This document shows, piece after piece, positions 34,101-49,100 of a stretch of DNA of 64,000 nt (positions are counted from its first letter, which is position 1; every line of letters begins with the position of its first letter). Position numbers and translations under genes: made by a program. Origin of the DNA: Spongilla lacustris (taxonomy: Eukaryota > Porifera > Demospongiae > Spongillida > Spongillidae); NCBI GenBank assembly GCA_949361645.1, contig OX442435.1, forward strand, positions 3,334,220-3,398,219, read 5' to 3'. Below the pieces are notes generated by a model. That model saw nothing but the letters and a program-made list of their open reading frames with translations, was not told the origin of the DNA and made no database searches.

Positions 34101-37100
34101 GATACATGTAAATCACATTAATGAAAAGCATATCTGTCCATATGTGTGTCAATTGTATGCCTAAACCAGGCTACTGCATTGTGATCTCAAGTGTTACTGC
34201 ACTGAAAATCTCCAGGTTCAATGTCTTTCATCATACATGTAAAATGTTTAAAAACCGGTCTTTTACCATTTATGGTTCAAATAGGAAAAGCGATGTCTTT
34301 ATTGATGGTACAAATGTCGGCAGTGCCTACATGGCAATATACATGTACGTAGTTGTATGCATAGTAACTTAAATTCAAACTGTGGAGACACCTGAAGTTT
34401 GCATGCATAAATGACCACTTAATAATACTCTGTTTCCCTTTAACAGCTACAATATACCTATGCTACACTACATGTACATCATGACTTGCAACTAGAATAT
34501 GAACGTACATTGTAGTATACATACTTTGGATTCTGAACATACCGTCCATGACTATGCTACACTCTGTAACTGTTTAAAATATGACTATAAATGATAGTAG
34601 CAGCTATACATGTACATGTAGAAAACTCACATGCTTGTGATGATTTAGAGTATCCAACCACTTCATTGAGTCATTCCGCACGGAAAACATGAACTATTGT
34701 ACAGAAACATATGCACAGTACTTAGAATAAACACTAAACACAAACACTGCACATTTACATTGTACATGTACATATACATGTATGCACACAATTGTGCAGT
34801 ATTGCTAGTTGAAAATTATATGTACATGTACATACAGTTGGTTGGGATTTTCATAACATTCTGTTGGGGTAAATAAATTATTTCAGAATGTAATGTTACA
34901 TTACGTCTTTTCTAGCTACAATATACAAATAATTCACAAATCTACGTGCGTACCATGTGTATGCATGCACATGACATACATGTATTCAATGAACTTATGT
35001 ACATGTAAACAATTATTTCACACCATAAGTACAGTTTTACTGCCATTTATTGGCAGGGTTAACATAGCATTTGAGTATGTGGCAATTAATTGAACTACTT
35101 CTAGTAGTGAAATGTCCAGCTGTTTTCTATACTCTCTTCCCATCATTTGCATTTGCTGTAAACATGATACACTCAAGAAATCTTAACACAGTAAGTGATG
35201 TGGGTATGCAGAACCCCAGACTTAAAGTACTGCCATTATCCAACAGGTCTATCTGCTTGCTCTATTGTTGTTTAAGTCAAAAGACTGCCAAAGAACATAG
35301 AAAAAAAAAAAAACACAGATCACCCACACTATGCTTAAAATGCAATAAAGCATTTCAATTTTGGTATTAATGTGGTATTAGTGTGGCAATGCAATTAAAT
35401 TTTCCCTTAAAAAGTAATTTCTGTCCAGAAGTACATGTACTGTGCATCTACATGTACAAGTACATGTACATGTAGATGCATAACCCCCCTCTAACTGACT
35501 CGAAGAAATGTGTAATGTACAAATAATACAATGCATAATACATGCATGTACATGTATATCAAACAACAAAGCACAGATATTTAAAGTTCATAGGTTCACT
35601 ATAAATCATTTACCTTCAAAGAAAATATGAAAGAAATGGCCAAAAACAACAGCAGGAGCTTGGCCGTTGTAAAGATGATGTGGTTTTTCTGAGCTGTTAA
35701 ATTTATCATTCATGCACACATCAACAATGATACACATACAAGTCACCTGTCTTATATACTCACCTTGTATTTGAACCTTTGAAATTTGTACATTGGTAAC
35801 CATTGAAATATAAACAGTAAGAAATCCCAATGAAAGCAGTAGAGGAAGAATGTATGTGAGGTAGGACACACCCAGTAATACTCCCAAGATAAGCGGTAGT
35901 AAGTTGATCCTAATGAGCACCTGTTAATAATGAAATACACAACATTCATAATAGAAACATATAGAGTGATTAGTACAGGACCATTTAAAATGATTATCAT
36001 CCAATTTGCAGATCTTATTCTACTCGTGGGTTGTCATATACATGTACATGTAGGTAAGCCAAAAGTCAAAATCAGAGTGATACATGTATGTGACCATCGA
36101 TTGGAAAGCTAACAGAAACATAATTTAAGTCGCTGACCAAAGATCTAATCAATTCAGCCACGACATACTTGCAGAATAATAATTTTGGGATAAGGTGCAA
36201 AAGTTATCAAACCCTATAACTAGCATACTGTGTCTGCCTTACCACAAAGACTGCTAGCATCTGCCTTATGATAGCTGCAGTGTAGAGGCATGCATTAATT
36301 GAAGCATCTAATTTGTGGAAAAGCTGAGCAGAAGTATATGCATAGGTAAGCAATGTACTCTACGTTTAACACTACAAGTACATGTAGTTGTATTAACTCT
36401 TAGGAGCCTATTCATATTAGCCTACTCTTACAGCTTCATGTTAGTCATCCTCTTTACAGAGCCAGAGCAGGCAAAGACTGTGGATGTCAATGGCTCTGAT
36501 ACACATAGGAAGTATTCATCGTTGAAAGAAGCTGAGCAGCAGGTGTTAATGCTCCTCTTCTTGCTTGTTGGAAGTCACAAATGTACATGTAGCTCTCAAA
36601 TACTTTTTGTTAGTCCATTATACCGGGTGTCCACGAAAGAACAACGCTTTTAAAAGAATATAATTCCTTAAAGGGATTATCACTCTAAATGAATTTATGC
36701 ATATACAGTGACTAATACAAACCGCATTATTAAAATTCGGTTACCTTTAATAATTCAAAAGATAAAATCAAATAACGTGCAATAAATTAATGTAACAAAA
36801 ATGTAAAACAACTTTTTATTAAGTGTGAGATTTATAAACTGCAGATAAACTTTGATGGAAGTTTGAAAAAGTAGGAAATTTCATTGGCGTTTTACTAGTT
36901 AACCAATATCCGCCAGATGTTAGGTTAACCTAGCATTTTCAAAGGTTATTTGTCACGTGTTGGAGAACAATTTAAGTGTCCAAAATGGCATCAAATGGTA
37001 CACATGGTTCTCGTCTTGGACTGCATAGGAGTCAGCCTTCTGCTAGCATTGACCTCTCCGAGATAGGAACACGTGTTTCGGACAGTGGAGCGAATTTGCA

Positions 37101-40100
37101 TTTGAAGGATAGTTTGATGCATACGTTTGGGACAACGTGGAAACAGGCTCGAATCGAACGAGTGGTTGTTGAAAAGCCTAAGAAAAATTGCAGGCAAGTT
37201 AAGCAGACCATTGGTAGCGAGACTTGTGTGTCTGATCACAGTGTTCAGAAGCTATCACAGCAGCAACGTCGTAACTCCTCCTGTTACTTCTCCTGACATC
37301 GCGGCCTTTCCAGATGGGCATAGGGAAGAAGAAGAACCCAATGAACATCAGCATGAAAGAATGCTCCTGGATGATGAAACTGATGAATTGGATGTTAGTG
37401 AAGCTATTTCAACCCTCAGGCAGGGAGTAACAGAGCAGGATCCGTTGTGTACCCGCGGTTACTACTCGAAGGTGGTGTAGCACAATGCCAACGAGCTAAG
37501 GATGGATGGCTGCGTATAGAATCACGTATAAAGCAGCCTCCTCACTCTGTTTTTACATAGAACCTAGTGATCGCTTGTCTTACTAACACCTGCTGCTATA
37601 AAGCACATCATGGAATTAAGAAAACGCAGGAGGCAGGATGACGAAGAGGATACTGTGCACCAGAGTGATGTGCAGCAAATAGAGCATGAGGCTATGCCAA
37701 TCACAAAGTACTTTGAGACAATTAAAGATAGGCTGACAATGCAGAAGAAACAGAAGATGTCCAAACATGGCACTGCTGAGAGATGCAAAGTATGTCCCAA
37801 GCCAGCACCAAATGCCAACTACTGCTGCTCTCAGTGCTCAGATGAGAATGATGGTAACATCTTTAGATTGTGTGGTCCCAAATCTAGAAGGGTGTGCATC
37901 CCTATTCACCAAAAATCAATGTGGAGTAGTCCATATGGTATGATGTACATAACTAACGTTTCATTGCCTATAACCTGCTTTAAATTCAAGTGAAAATGTT
38001 TTTTGAACGAAGTTTTACTCATGAAAACAGTTATAGAGGGTAGTACAATGCAAATAGCATTTATAAAGTGTTGCAAATACTAAAAAACGAATCGAAATGA
38101 TGTTTGGAACGTCACATGCTTTACGCAGTTTGCTCAGTTAGCCTAGCGGACGCTAAGTAAACCAGGCGGTTTACTTAGCAATTGTACCGGCACTTAATGG
38201 TTTATATTCAAAACAAATAATCAAACTTGAAAATGCTAAAAGACCACTACAATGAACTTTGAGTTTTAATAACTCACTACTACATAATTCAATACCAAAT
38301 AAAATGGTGTTTCCTACTTCATAGAATAATTAGTGGTGGTGATTAAATTAATTAAACCTTAGCAGCTTTAACCTTAATAACTTATAAGCAAATTATAGTC
38401 TTAAATGATAATAACTCACTATTGAACTCAGTAACTTGAAATCAATGCTGCTCCACTGCATATTCAGATCATGATTATTAAAATCAATTATCTCTAACCT
38501 TAATCTTGAATATTTTTAATAATCAATGGTTTTGAATATTTTGATAATCAAGGGTTTTGATATAATTACTTAACCGCTTAGAATAATTTAAATCTAATTG
38601 AACTGGTAGTATTTGCCTAAGTACTCTAACATACATTTAAAACATCAAATGGTTGGTTAACTTTAATCCTGAGCTATAGTGATTTAAAAGCGTTGCGTTC
38701 ATTTGTGGACACCCACCCCATGAATGGAGGCTGGCACACATCACATTTATGTGCTGCTTGAAAATGAGGCACATGTGTTAAGTAAAATGTGATTCTGCTG
38801 CTGGGTAAGCCTTGTTAAGTTGTAACAGTTTACTTATAATAATGAGCCTTCTCTTTGCTCTTTATATACATGTAGGATGTCTGCATGCTACCTGCATGCA
38901 TGTATCAATGAGCTGCATTCCATTTGTATGAACAAGTAGGTACACGTACAATGTGCAATTGAAATTGAGCACATATGTTCACAGAGTGTACTTGGTAGTT
39001 ATGAAAACAAAAATAAAAGTTAGGGTCAGGTATCTGTCACAGTTTCAATCAGGGTGGGATGTCTGATGCAGTTTCAATGAGAGATGGTGTCATTTTCTGT
39101 CAGTGCATCTGTGTTGGTACCTGTCAGTGGCACTAGAATCCCTTATGGAACGATGGTATAATAGTCCTGCTTTCTTTAAACCATTACAAATCAAAATCAG
39201 TGTTTCAATGTGGGGAATCGCTTTGCTGTGACATGTTCATGTTATTTATCAATTCTTTGATGTACCACTAAGTATAATGGATAGTCCTGCTATCACAGCA
39301 ATATTTACTTCCAAGCCTTACTTTGCCCTTTTCAAAATGTGAAATCCTGTGCAGCTGTCATTAGAAGCTACATTGGCTACATTGTATATGACTGTGTGGA
39401 TTTTGAAACCGTTTTGATAAGTGTAGTTTGATTCTTTTTGCCTTGTAATGTATATCAAGTCACTTCACACACTTGTTTATACAGTTGTGATGAACAAACA
39501 GCTCATTAAAAATGAAGCTTCGCGACAATCCTGAAGTAGAGTGTATGGAAGGAAGGAAAGTGACGACATATATTTGTATGAAAAGAATCATTTGGAATTA
39601 ATATGCTACAATTTGAAACTAATTTCATCTTCGTACGACGTTCCTGTCCAGAGTTACATGTGTGAACAGAAGGAGGAGGAGAACATAAATTAAATGGCGG
39701 AATTTTGGTACTGACTTGTTGCACTGCTCAAAAAGGCACAGTTTAGCAAAGCTCACGTTATATATGCATATCTGTCATATTTTTGATGGATTATATGCAA
39801 ACTGGCGAGTAAAGGCAATGCTTTGTTACCGTTACTGTTTTAAAACGCTTCATCGAAAGCCACGCCCACAGAGCCAATCCTATGTAGCACCCACGGTAGT
39901 GGGTCCTGATGTAAAGGAAAGACACCTTTATATTTAACAGGATGCTACTGGAGACAGTGAATCACTTTGCTGCGACATACTCATGTTACTTATCAGTCGT
40001 TTAATGTACCACAAGGTACATAATTGATAGACATGCAAGTACAGATCATTTTTCAAATACATGTACATGTATTAAAGCCTTACTTGCCCTTTTCAACATG

Positions 40101-43100
40101 AGAAATCCTGTGCAACTATCATTAGAAGCTATATGACAATGTGGATTGTGAAACCATCCTGATAGGTGTAATTTGATTCTTTTTGCCTTGTGATGATGTA
40201 TTGTCGTCAGTTTTCACAACACTTGTTTATACAGTTGAGATTATGATGAACAAACAGCTCATTATAAAAGATGCTTCACGACAATCCTAAACTAGAACGT
40301 AAGAAAAGACAGTGATTAGTGAGTGGGCAGTGAGCATAATGGTTGGTTTCATCCTATTCTACTTAACAGGACACTACTGAGATACTCACTACATGTATTT
40401 GCACTTCGTCCACCATACTTCAACTGGGTATGTTTTAATGCAAGGAAATCGATTTACTGTCTTTTTGTTTATTAATTGTTTCATGAACCACAAGGAACAT
40501 AATGGGTAGGCCAGCTAGTACAGCTCGATTTAAGCCCTACTCTGTGCTTTTCACAATAAGAAATCCTGCGCAGCTATCATTAAAAGCTACATGTGGATGT
40601 GAAACTGTAGTTTGATTCTTATTGCATTCTTGTGATGTATCATCAAGTCACTTTTCACACACTATAGTTGTGACAAACAAACAGCTCGTTCAAAAAGATG
40701 CTTCATGACAATCCTAAAGTAGAATGTAAGAAAGGACAGTGATCAGTGGTTCGTTTCAGCCTTTCTACTTAACAGGATGCTATTGGAGACACAATAAGGT
40801 ACTCAAATATCTGTGCTTTTGTCCAACATGTTTCGACAGGGTGTGTTTGAATGCGAGCAAATCGCTTTGCTGCCACATGCTCATGTGTCTTATTTATCAA
40901 TTGTCTCATGTACCACAAGCAACATAATGGATACACCTATTAGTACGGCTCGTTTTACATGTATTTAAGCCTTACTTTGCCCTTTTCAAAATGAGAAATC
41001 CTGTGCAGCTCCCATTAGAAGGTATATAAGTGTGTGGATTGTAAAACTATCCTGATGATTGAAGTATGATTCTTGCAGTGTAATATCAAGTAATATTTCA
41101 CACACTTGTTAATATAGTTGTGAAGGAAGCTTCATGATGATCCTAAAGTAGTACATGATCAGTAATGAGCAGGCACCAAGTGTAATATTTGGTTCTACTT
41201 AACAAGATGCTATAAGACACTCACATATTTGTGCTTCTCCACCATGTATCAACCGGGTGTGTTTCAATGTAAGTAAATGACTTTGCTGTGACAAGCTCAA
41301 GTATTTACAAATTGTTTGATGTACCACAACTAACATAATGGATAGGCTTGCAAGCACAGCTCGTTTTACATATATTTAAGCCTTAATTTGCCCTTTACAA
41401 CATGAGAAATCCTATGCAGCTGTCATAAGAAACTAAATGAGCATGTTGGATTGTAAAACTATCCTGATAAGTGTAACTTGATTCTTACTGCCTTCTTGTG
41501 ACGTATCATCAAGTCACTTAAACACTTACACAGTTGTGACAAACAGCTCTTTATCAAAGATGCTTCACAACGATCCTACAATGTTAGAAAGGACGATGAT
41601 TAGTGAGTGGGCAGTGAGCGTATGAGTTGGTACATGTACCTCAGAAGCATACCAATTTAGAGGTGACACTTTAGTTAAATCAAAAGAAGAGGAGAAGAAC
41701 CTCCCTAAGGCAGCTTGGACCATCCTATTCTACTTTACAGGATGCTATTGGAGACAGAATAATATTTGCGCTTCATCCACCATGTTTCAGCTGGGTGTGT
41801 TTTAATGCAAGGAAATCGCTTTGCTGCAACATGCTCATGTCCTATTTATCAATTGTTTTATGTACCACAAGGGAACATACATGTAATGGATAGGCCGGTT
41901 AGCACAGCTTGTTTTACAAGTCTTACTTTACCATTTTACAATGAGAAATCCTGTGCAGCTATTAAAAGAAGCCAAATGTGGATTGTGAAACTATCCTGAT
42001 AAATGTATATTGTATTGCCATCTTGTAAAATCATTTTTCTCACACTTATTTATACAGCTGTGCGGCGGAAAGGCAGAATAGAGAGGCAGAGTTCTCGAGA
42101 TGGAAAGAACCAGGTTGGAGGAGGAACGGCAGAGACGATAGTGTGAGACCTGACAACAGATGGAGGAGCTGCAAGCACACTTGGAATCCAAAGATGCATC
42201 GTGACAATCCTAAACTACAATGCTAGAAAAGACAGTGATCAGTGAGTGGGCAGTGAGCATAATAGTTGGTTTCATCCTTTCTACTAAACAGGATGCACAC
42301 AATAAGGTACTCACATATCCGTGCTTTTGTCCAACATGTTTCGACAGGGTGTGTTTGAATGTGAGCAAATCGCTTTGCTGCCACATGCTCATGTCTTATT
42401 TATCAATCGTCTCATGTACCACAAGCAACATAATGGATACGCCTATTAGTATGGCTCATTTTACATGTATTTAAGCCTTACTTTGCCCTTTTGAAAATGA
42501 GAAATCCTGTGCAGCTCCCATCAGAAGGTATACCAACATTCTGGCTTACCAGAACAATTTCCTTCGACTTGTTGGCCAGACCAGCATTATACTGTAAGCG
42601 ATAATGCTTACATATGTTTTGGTCTTGGTACGAGACTAGCACCTTGAGGCCTTCAGATGAGTACTAGGAAACGTCTCCAAGACCACGAGTGACAAAGAGC
42701 TCAACGATGCAAAAAGGAAAAAAACTGCGTTGCTTGATCACGTGGAGGAGTGTGTGGATTGTGAAACTATCCTGATGATTGTAGTATGATTCTTGTAATG
42801 TATCATCAAGTCATATTTCACACACTTGTTAAATAATATAGTTGTGAAGGAAGATTTATGACGATCCTAAAGTAGTACATAAGAAAGGATGATCATTAGT
42901 GAGAAGGCACTGAGTGTAATAGTTGGTTTCATCCTATTCTACTTAACAGGATGCTATAAGATGTTTCAATGCAAGTAAATCGCTTTACTGTGACAAGCTC
43001 AAGTACAAATCGTTTGATGTACATGTACCACAAGTAACATAATGGATAGGCCTGCTAGCAAACATATATTTAAGCCTTATATTGCCCTTTTCAACATGAG

Positions 43101-46100
43101 AAATCCTATGCAGCTGTCATAAGAAATTATATGAGCATGTTGGATTGTGAAACTATCCTGATAAGTGTACTTTGATTCTTACTGCCTTCTTGTGGCGTAT
43201 CATCAAGTCACTTAAACGCTTACACAGTTGTGACAAACAAACAGGTCTTTGTCAAAGATGCTTCGTAACAATCCTAAAGTACAATGTTAGGAAGGATGGT
43301 GATTTTAGTGAGTGGGCAGTGAGCGTAAGAGTTGGTACATGTACCTCAGCAACGTAATGATTTAGAGGTGACAATTATACCACTTACATCGAAAGAAGAG
43401 TAGGAGGACATCCCTACGGCAGCTAGGACCATCCTATTCTACTTTACTGGATGCTATTGGAGACAGAATAATACTTGCACTTCATCCACCATGTTTCAAC
43501 GGGGTGTGTTTCCTAGCAAGGAAATTGATTATGTGATGTGCATGTCTTTATTTATCATTGACTGTCATGTACCACACGGAACATACATGTGTATTGGATA
43601 GGCCGGCTAGCACAGCTCGTTTTACATGTATTTAAGCCTTACTATGCCCTATTTACCATGAGAAATCCTGTGCAGATGTCATTAGAAGCTACATGAGTGT
43701 GTGAAATGTGAAATTATCCTGATAAGTGTAGTTTGATTCATATTGCCTTCGCATGATGTGTCATCACTTTTCACACACTGTTTACAGTGTATACAATGGT
43801 GATGAACAAATAGGTCCTTAAAAACGATGCTTTACAACAATCCTAAAGTAAAATGCAAGAAATGACTGTAATTAGTGAGAGGGCAGTGAGTTTAATAGTT
43901 AATTTCATTCTATTCTGCAAAGATTTGGGCTTCGTCCACCATGTTTCAACTGGGTGTGGTTCAATGCAAGGAAATCGCATTGCTGCAACATGCTCATGTC
44001 TTTAGTTATTGTTTCAAGTAGCACAAGGAACATAATGGATAACAAATACACATGTATTTAAGCCTTATTCTGTGCTTTTCACAATAAGAAATCCTATGCA
44101 GCTGTCATTAAAAACTACATGTGAAACTATTCTGATATGTGTAGTTTGATTCTTATGCCTTCTTGTGATGAATCATCAAGTCAATTAAAACATTTATACA
44201 GTTGTGATGAACAAATAGCTCTTTATCAAAGATGCTTCATGACAATCCTAAAGTACATTGTTAGAAAGGACGGTGATCAGTGAGTGGGCAGTGAGTGTAA
44301 TAGTGGGTTTCATTCTTTCTACTAAACAGGACGATATTAGAGACAAAATACTCCGTCCATCATGTTTCAACAGGGTGTGTTTCATAGCAAGGAAATCGAC
44401 TCGGTGTGTTTCAATGTGAGGAAATCACTTTGCTGCTAGATGCTCATGTCTTCATTTATTATTCATTTGATGTACTACAAGAAACATATTGGATAGGCTG
44501 GCTAACACAGCTCATTTTACAAGTATTTAAGTACTTTGCTCTTTTCAACATGAGAAATCCTGACCGTCACATCGCTAAATCTAACCCGTGAATCTCTCTA
44601 GAAAATCATCATTGAAGGAGCAGAATAAGATTCTGGACGAGGAAAATACGTTTCTAAAGGTGCGACTGGAGAACATGGAGGTGGAAGCTGCACGTCGGGA
44701 GGTGTAATTCGCGGCATTTACGGCCGAAGCTGCACGTTAGCAATTAGAAGCTACATAAGCGTGTGAATTGTGAAACTATCCTGATACGTGTAGTTTGATG
44801 AATCATCAAGCCACTTTTCACACACTTGTTTATACAGTTGTATTTGACATGGGTGTTCAATATGCTGACTAAGATTGATACAATGTATCTTAAAGCCACA
44901 CACTAACAGGTTTCATTGTGATATAGTCGCGTGTCAATGTGAGAAAGGTTACCCTTTTCAAGCATGTAAGTGGGAGGATGTGGGTGCTAGAGGGGGGAAC
45001 CCTGGCTTGCAGTTAGTGCTTCCGTAGAACCCTGGTTACACAAGTATTACTGCTGGTGCATGATAATGCCACAGCGGGGCATTTGGGGATGCGAAAGACT
45101 TAGGAGTCGATTCTACTGGGTTGGGCAGCATAAAGATGTGGAAGATTGGTGCAGGCACTGTACAGAATGTGCATCCCGGAAATCTCCCCAGCTGCTCGTG
45201 GGCCTATGAAAGTTGCAATAACTGGCATGCCCTTTCAGCTAGTGGCGGTGGACATAATACATAATAGGACCTTTTCGAAAAACAATGAAAGGAAATATGT
45301 ATGTCCTCATAATTGGAGACTACATCACTAAGTGGATCGAAGAATACCTTATGTCTGACATGGAGGCCACCACCGTAGCAAAATGCTTGTATGCTTTCAT
45401 ATGTCGCTTTGGTGCACCAGATATGCTGCATACTGATCAGGGACGGAATTTTGAGTCTGCTTTGATCAGCGAACTGTGTAAGTTGTTGGGGATTACTAAA
45501 ACTAGAATAACTCCATACCATCCGCAGTTGGATGGAGCGATTGATCATTTCAATAGGACCCTCCTAAGCATGTTGAGTACGGTGCTGGGGGAAGAAGGGG
45601 AGGAGAATTGGGAGGTTGTTTTACCTGCTGTCATGTTAGCGTACCGTAGTAGTCCTCATCAGCATTTGGGAGGGAGGTAAGATTACCTGTTGATGTAATG
45701 TTTGGCCGACCAGTAGTAGAAGCAGATGTGTGTCGTAGCAAATATGCACTAGAATTGAGGAATCGATTGGAAACTGCATACCACAGTGCAAGGCATCACC
45801 TGGGAGTGGAGTCGAGGCGACAGAAAGATGTTTATGATCGAAGCGTGAGGGGTTCTTCTTTTTCCATTGGTGACTATGTATGGCTTTATTGCTCAGCCAT
45901 ACCAAGAGGTTGATCTGCCAAGTTCCATCACCCCTGGAAAGGTCCATACATCATTGTGAAGGCACTGAACTATGATGTGTACAGAATACGAAATGTAGAT
46001 GCTCCTAGAAAGAAATTGGTTATTCACTTCAATAGGATGAAACCGTACAAACATAATGACTCTGATCAAAATGACGAGGCCAGGAGTGAAGACAGCAGGC

Positions 46101-49100
46101 CAGTGCAAAAGAGCAGGAAGTTTCCAAAACCAAGTAGAGTCGTATCACCTGAAGAACTCAATTAGTCTGAAGATGAAGAACTGATGTACCCTCCAATGCA
46201 TCAACCAGACCCTGGACAAGACTTGAACAATCCAGTTGCACAGCCTGTTCCTGTGCCAGATAATGTACAAGAATTACCTGGAGATATTGGAATTGCAGAA
46301 AATGGAGAAGCTCCACCACTGAGAAGATCAACTCAGAACAGGAAGCCACCTGACAGATATTGATGTTGCTAATATTGGATCCACACGAGGACATGTGCTC
46401 AGCATTTCGCTTGCATAAGATTAGATATTTCCTGTGTATAAGTGCAGATTGCCGTTGTAAAGTTAGTCTGATACGCATTGTTATAAATGCTACAGAAGCT
46501 ATGAGCGTGTGAAATGTGAAAACTATCCTGATAAGTGTAGTTTGATTTATATTGCCCTTTTCAACATGAGAAATCCTGTGCAGCTGTCATTAGAAGCCAC
46601 ACATGTATATGAGTGTGTGAAATGTGAAAACTATCCTGATAAGTGTAGTTTGATTCATAATTGTCTTCTCGTGATGTATCATCACTTTTCACACATTGTT
46701 TACAGTGTATACAATTGCGAGGAACAAATACATGTAGGTCCTTAAAAAAGATGCTTCACAACAATCCTAAAGTAGAATGCAAGAAATGACTGTGATTAGT
46801 GAGAGGGCAGTGAGCCTAATAGTTGGTTTCATCCTATTCTTCAAATATTTGCGCTTCGTCCACCATACTTCAACTGGGTGTAGTTCAATGCGAGGAGATT
46901 GCATTGCTGCAACATGCTCATGTCTTTAGTTATTAATTGTTTCATGTACCACAAGGAACATAATGGATAGGCCGGCTAGCACAGCTCGTTTTACAAAAAT
47001 TTAAGCCTTATTCTGTGCTTTGTACAATGAGAAATCCTGTGCAGCTATCATTAGAAGCTACATGTGAATTGTGAAACTATTCTGATATATGTAGTTTGAT
47101 TCTATGCCTTCTGGTGATGCATCATCAAGTCACTTAAAACGTATATACAGTTGTGATGAACAAATAGCTCTATATCAAAGATGCTTCATGACAATCCTAA
47201 AGTACAATGTTAGAAAGGATGATGATCAGTGCGTGGGCAGTGAGTGTAATAGTGGGTTTCATTCTACTAAACAGGACGCTATTGGAGACAAAATAAGATA
47301 TTTGCACTCCGTCCATCATGTTTCAACAGGGTGTGTTTCATAGCAAGGAAATCGACTTGGTGTGTTTCAATGTGAGGAAATCGTTTTGCTGCTAGATGCT
47401 CACGTCTTCATTTATTATTCATTTCATGTACTACAAGGAACCCATTGGATAGGCTGGCTAACACAGCTCGCTTTGGAGAACATGGTGGTAGAAGCTGCAT
47501 GTCGGGAGGTGAAATTCGCGGCATTTACTGCCAAAGCTGCACGTTAGCAATTAGAAGCTACATGAGCATGTGAATTGTGAAACTATCCTGATACGTGTAG
47601 TTTGATTCTAATTATGTATCATCAAATCACTTTTAACACACTTGTTTATACAGTTGTATTTGACATGGGTGTTCAATATGCTGACTAGGATTGATACAAA
47701 GTATCTTAAAGCCACACACTAGCAGGTTTCATTGTGATATAGGTGCATGGCAATGGTGAGAAAGGTTACCCTTCTCAAGCACAGGCAGAACTTCTGCTGT
47801 GTGCTCTAGCACTCAGGAGTACACTCTGGTGTAGAGAGATGATTGTAGTTGAATTCTTCAGGGTTGGAGTCAACTTGCCTTAAACACCTTCGCTAAACTA
47901 GCATCCTGTCTTTCAGTTCAGGCTAACTCCACCATATCCACCACTCGACAGCCTTTACAGCAGACTGAACTTATCCTTGTCCGCTCAAATGCCAGAGTAT
48001 TTCTTGCAAGGGCAGGCCCCTGTGCAAAGCTCTATTTAGTCTGTTGTCTCATACACCATATCCTATAGTGTATTATATGTACATGTATGTGTAAATGAAA
48101 CATTATTATGATTATGGCAGGATGCAGATTTGCAGTCCTGAAGATTGACTTTAACAATACTTTCAATCAGGTATCCAGACAGGCTGGCCTTGATGCCTGC
48201 AGCCTTCACATCCCAGAACTACTCCAGTAGTCCTTGTGGTGCTACGGTCAGCATCCTGCCTTGTGGCACCCATTTGGTACGATTTCCTCAGAAACAGGTG
48301 TTCAACAGGGTGATCCTCTAGGTCCTCCTCTTTTTTGTCTAGTGTTGCAACAGGTAGTGTCAGCAATTGCGGACGATGCTGACTGTGCATCCCTATTGTT
48401 TCATAAATGGTACATCAATGATGGTGTTGTTGGTGGCCCCACTGCGGCATTTGTCATGTACATGTTCTCTGGAGGCTGCATGGTCAGTTGGCAGTTGATC
48501 TGTAAGATCTGGATTATGAATTGACACACTAGCACCTCCTATGCCACCACTACCACCACTTTCATATCTCATCTTATTAGGTGGCACATAATTCAACATC
48601 CTGGGTGCCCCTAGGACTTTTGTGCATCTTTCAATGAAAAAAGACAGTTGTCGGCTTGCGAACTTCTGTCCCTTTTTCCAAAGCTTTGTGATCCGCAGTT
48701 GTCTTTAGGGATCCTGAGGCAGATTGAGATTATTATGCCTCCGAAATGTCCATTAACATCTATTGCATCCTTCTTCATAAAAAAGCCCAGGTAAGCTGTT
48801 ACAATACGTGCAATATTAATGCACAGCTATTGACATTACGCTTTGCATAGTCGAAACTATTACGTTTTATGGGTTACTTAGTTACTGAGTTAGGGCACTG
48901 TTGCTTGGGCTAAATTAATAGCTGCATGCCAATAAGCGATTACGATTAGACAAACCTGTGAGTTCTTAGTATACATGTAGTTATTCATTGTTCGTAGCCA
49001 ATATTTAATAGACTTTACAGGCGATAGTATAGGGAATATATAACGTATTGCACAATTCTGTTAGGAACGGATCATCATTACATGATGGCAGAACATCTAC

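Larger units (their letters stand above)
39180..47700. repeat. Degenerate tandem array of ~0.41-0.6-kb monomers
   Basis: Recurring landmark GAGAAATCCTGTGCAGCT or variants near 39342, 40099, 40560, 40996, 41406, 41945, 42501, 43101, 43662, 44089, 44552 (truncated), 46570 and 47031. Common spacings are ~410-600 bp. Other landmarks come in fixed order: CACCATGTTTCAACTGGGTG, AACATAATGGATAGGCC, TGAAACTATCCTGATAAGTG and GATGCTTCATGACAATCC. Some units carry inserts that read as coiled-coil protein (LENMEVEAARREV near 44670, ERTRLEEERQ near 42100). A block at 44160-44990 is nearly repeated at 47050-47790, on either side of the Ty3/gypsy relic. The array lies wholly within the CASD1-like intron. Confidence 0.88.

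Noticed and set aside
36315..36653. 112-codon plus-strand ORF with hydrophobic segments
   Set aside because: It straddles the terminus of the 36.6-kb transposon and has no domain; likely chance.
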